Origin: Candidatus Heimdallarchaeota archaeon
Lineage (GTDB): Archaea > Asgardarchaeota > Heimdallarchaeia > Heimdallarchaeales > Kariarchaeaceae
DNA: 6,618 nucleotides
Assembly: GCA_030668165.1 (NCBI GenBank)
Contig: DAOUUM010000170.1
Coordinates: 1 to 6,618, forward strand
Direction of reading: 5' to 3'
The translations under genes and the position numbers were made by a program. This document shows, piece by piece, positions 6,135 through 6,618 of this stretch. The notes beneath the pieces were generated by a model. The model was not told the origin of the DNA, did no database searches, and saw nothing but the letters and a program-made list of their open reading frames with translations. The first letter of the stretch is position 1; each line of letters starts with the position of its first letter.

Positions 6135-6618
6135 TTATATATCTGAATTTTCAATAATGCTGTTGGAGTTCTCCTCAGCCTCTTTCAATACAATTTCTTC
6201 AATATTGTTTTCTTGATTTTTTACCCAGTTCAAAATTCCTTTAATTTGAGATCCGCAACATTTTCCGGTAGGGTTAGTAATCCGGCAATCTTTACCTGTA
6301 TTTGCATGTGTAAAATCCTGAATATCCTTTAGAGAAGTGCAACATTTGAGCTCGGTTATCTCGTAGATTATTTTATCTTCTAATACGTTCATGCAATAAC
6401 AAGCTGGTCGATTAGGTGTTCCAATTGGTATTTTATGCATAACAGTTGTTCTCAATTCATCTTGGATAAAATATTTGCTATCTTTATTGTTATAGTAAAT
6501 TACGGGGCATTTTTTATCTGTACAATAACGATAATTTCCATTTAACATGGGCCAATATTCATGTTTTACATGATTCGCCATGGTTTCTTGTTTTATTGGA
6601 ATTCCCTTGGTGTTAGAT
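6135..6618 (-). CDS. CopZ N-terminal-like zinc/[2Fe-2S] protein, 5' end beyond the window
   Basis: The visible part matches the N-terminal domain of archaeal CopZ-type proteins, which bind a zinc ion and a [2Fe-2S] cluster through a BFD-like fold. Numbering from the internal Met at 6581, there is YRYCTDKKCPVIYY (17-30) with C20 and C25. The CYC pair C61/C63 follows RPA, then come C80/C81, TGKDCRITNPTGKCCG with C99 and C108/C109, and an acidic Glu/Asn tail. Spacing of the CxC pair and the C-x9-C pair resembles the [2Fe-2S] ligands of Archaeoglobus CopZ as I recall them. The frame has no stop between 6581 and the window edge. The upstream residues (NTKGIPIKQET) look like the start of the family's first zinc-binding segment, so the true start is outside. 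There is no C-terminal heavy-metal (MTCxxC) domain, so copper delivery is not implied. A role in iron-sulfur or metal handling is inferred. Confidence 0.72.
   Translation of the reverse strand, partial: SNTKGIPIKQETMANHVKHEYWPMLNGNYRYCTDKKCPVIYYNNKDSKYFIQDELRTTVMHKIPIGTPNRPACYCMNVLEDKIIYEITELKCCTSLKDIQDFTHANTGKDCRITNPTGKCCGSQIKGILNWVKNQENNIEEIVLKEAEENSNSIIENSDI

Noticed and set aside
6579..6581. Met codon at 6581 as the true start of the CopZ-like gene
   Set aside because: The frame is open upstream to the window edge, and the upstream residues continue the expected zinc-segment pattern; no ribosome site lies just before this ATG.
1..6618. Defence system, CRISPR array, mobile element, tRNA or riboswitch
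   Set aside because: No direct-repeat array, transposase or integrase, terminal inverted repeats, tRNA cloverleaf or structured leader could be seen on either strand; the spacers are short and AT-rich.

Overview
The window looks like a low-GC (roughly one third G+C) prokaryotic chromosome segment, most likely archaeal. Several genes that begin transcription units lack a Shine-Dalgarno site and instead have a TATA-like box about 25-38 bases before the ATG, which suggests leaderless transcription. Genes inside the operon, by contrast, carry good GGTGA/GAGGA sites. No ribosomal or signature gene is present, so the phylum cannot be fixed. An Asgard-type or similar anaerobic archaeon is plausible, and a bacterium is not strictly excluded.

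Layout: a DMT/EamA-family membrane transporter (64-951, +) is followed by a 190-base spacer. Next is a tight three-gene operon (1142-4339, +) encoding both iron-sulfur subunits of a 2-hydroxyacyl-CoA dehydratase/benzoyl-CoA reductase-family enzyme and its ATP-dependent activase. A compact TrmO-type tRNA methyltransferase (4358-4795, -) converges on the operon. A 175-base divergent spacer with an imperfect dyad separates it from a DinB-like helical-bundle protein (4971-5444, +). Then comes an unrecognised helical protein with a strongly acidic tail (start best placed at 5635, stop 6102, +). The last gene is a CopZ-N-terminal-like Cys-rich iron-sulfur/zinc protein on the minus strand (6135 to the window edge). 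Its reading frame stays open to the edge, so its 5' end is missing.

The functional core is the dehydratase/reductase operon. Overlapping stop/start codons and a ribosome site built into the preceding stop suggest coupled synthesis of the three proteins. The activase would use ATP hydrolysis to push one low-potential electron into the two-subunit component, which then carries out radical-based dehydration (or ring reduction) of a CoA thioester. The operon points to anaerobic metabolism of amino-acid-derived 2-hydroxy acids or aromatic acids. No CoA-transferase, ligase, 2-hydroxyacid dehydrogenase or ferredoxin lies nearby to identify the substrate. The neighbouring genes look like unrelated housekeeping or accessory genes. 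I found no tRNA, rRNA, CRISPR array or mobile element, and no stretch over 300 bases lacks a gene.
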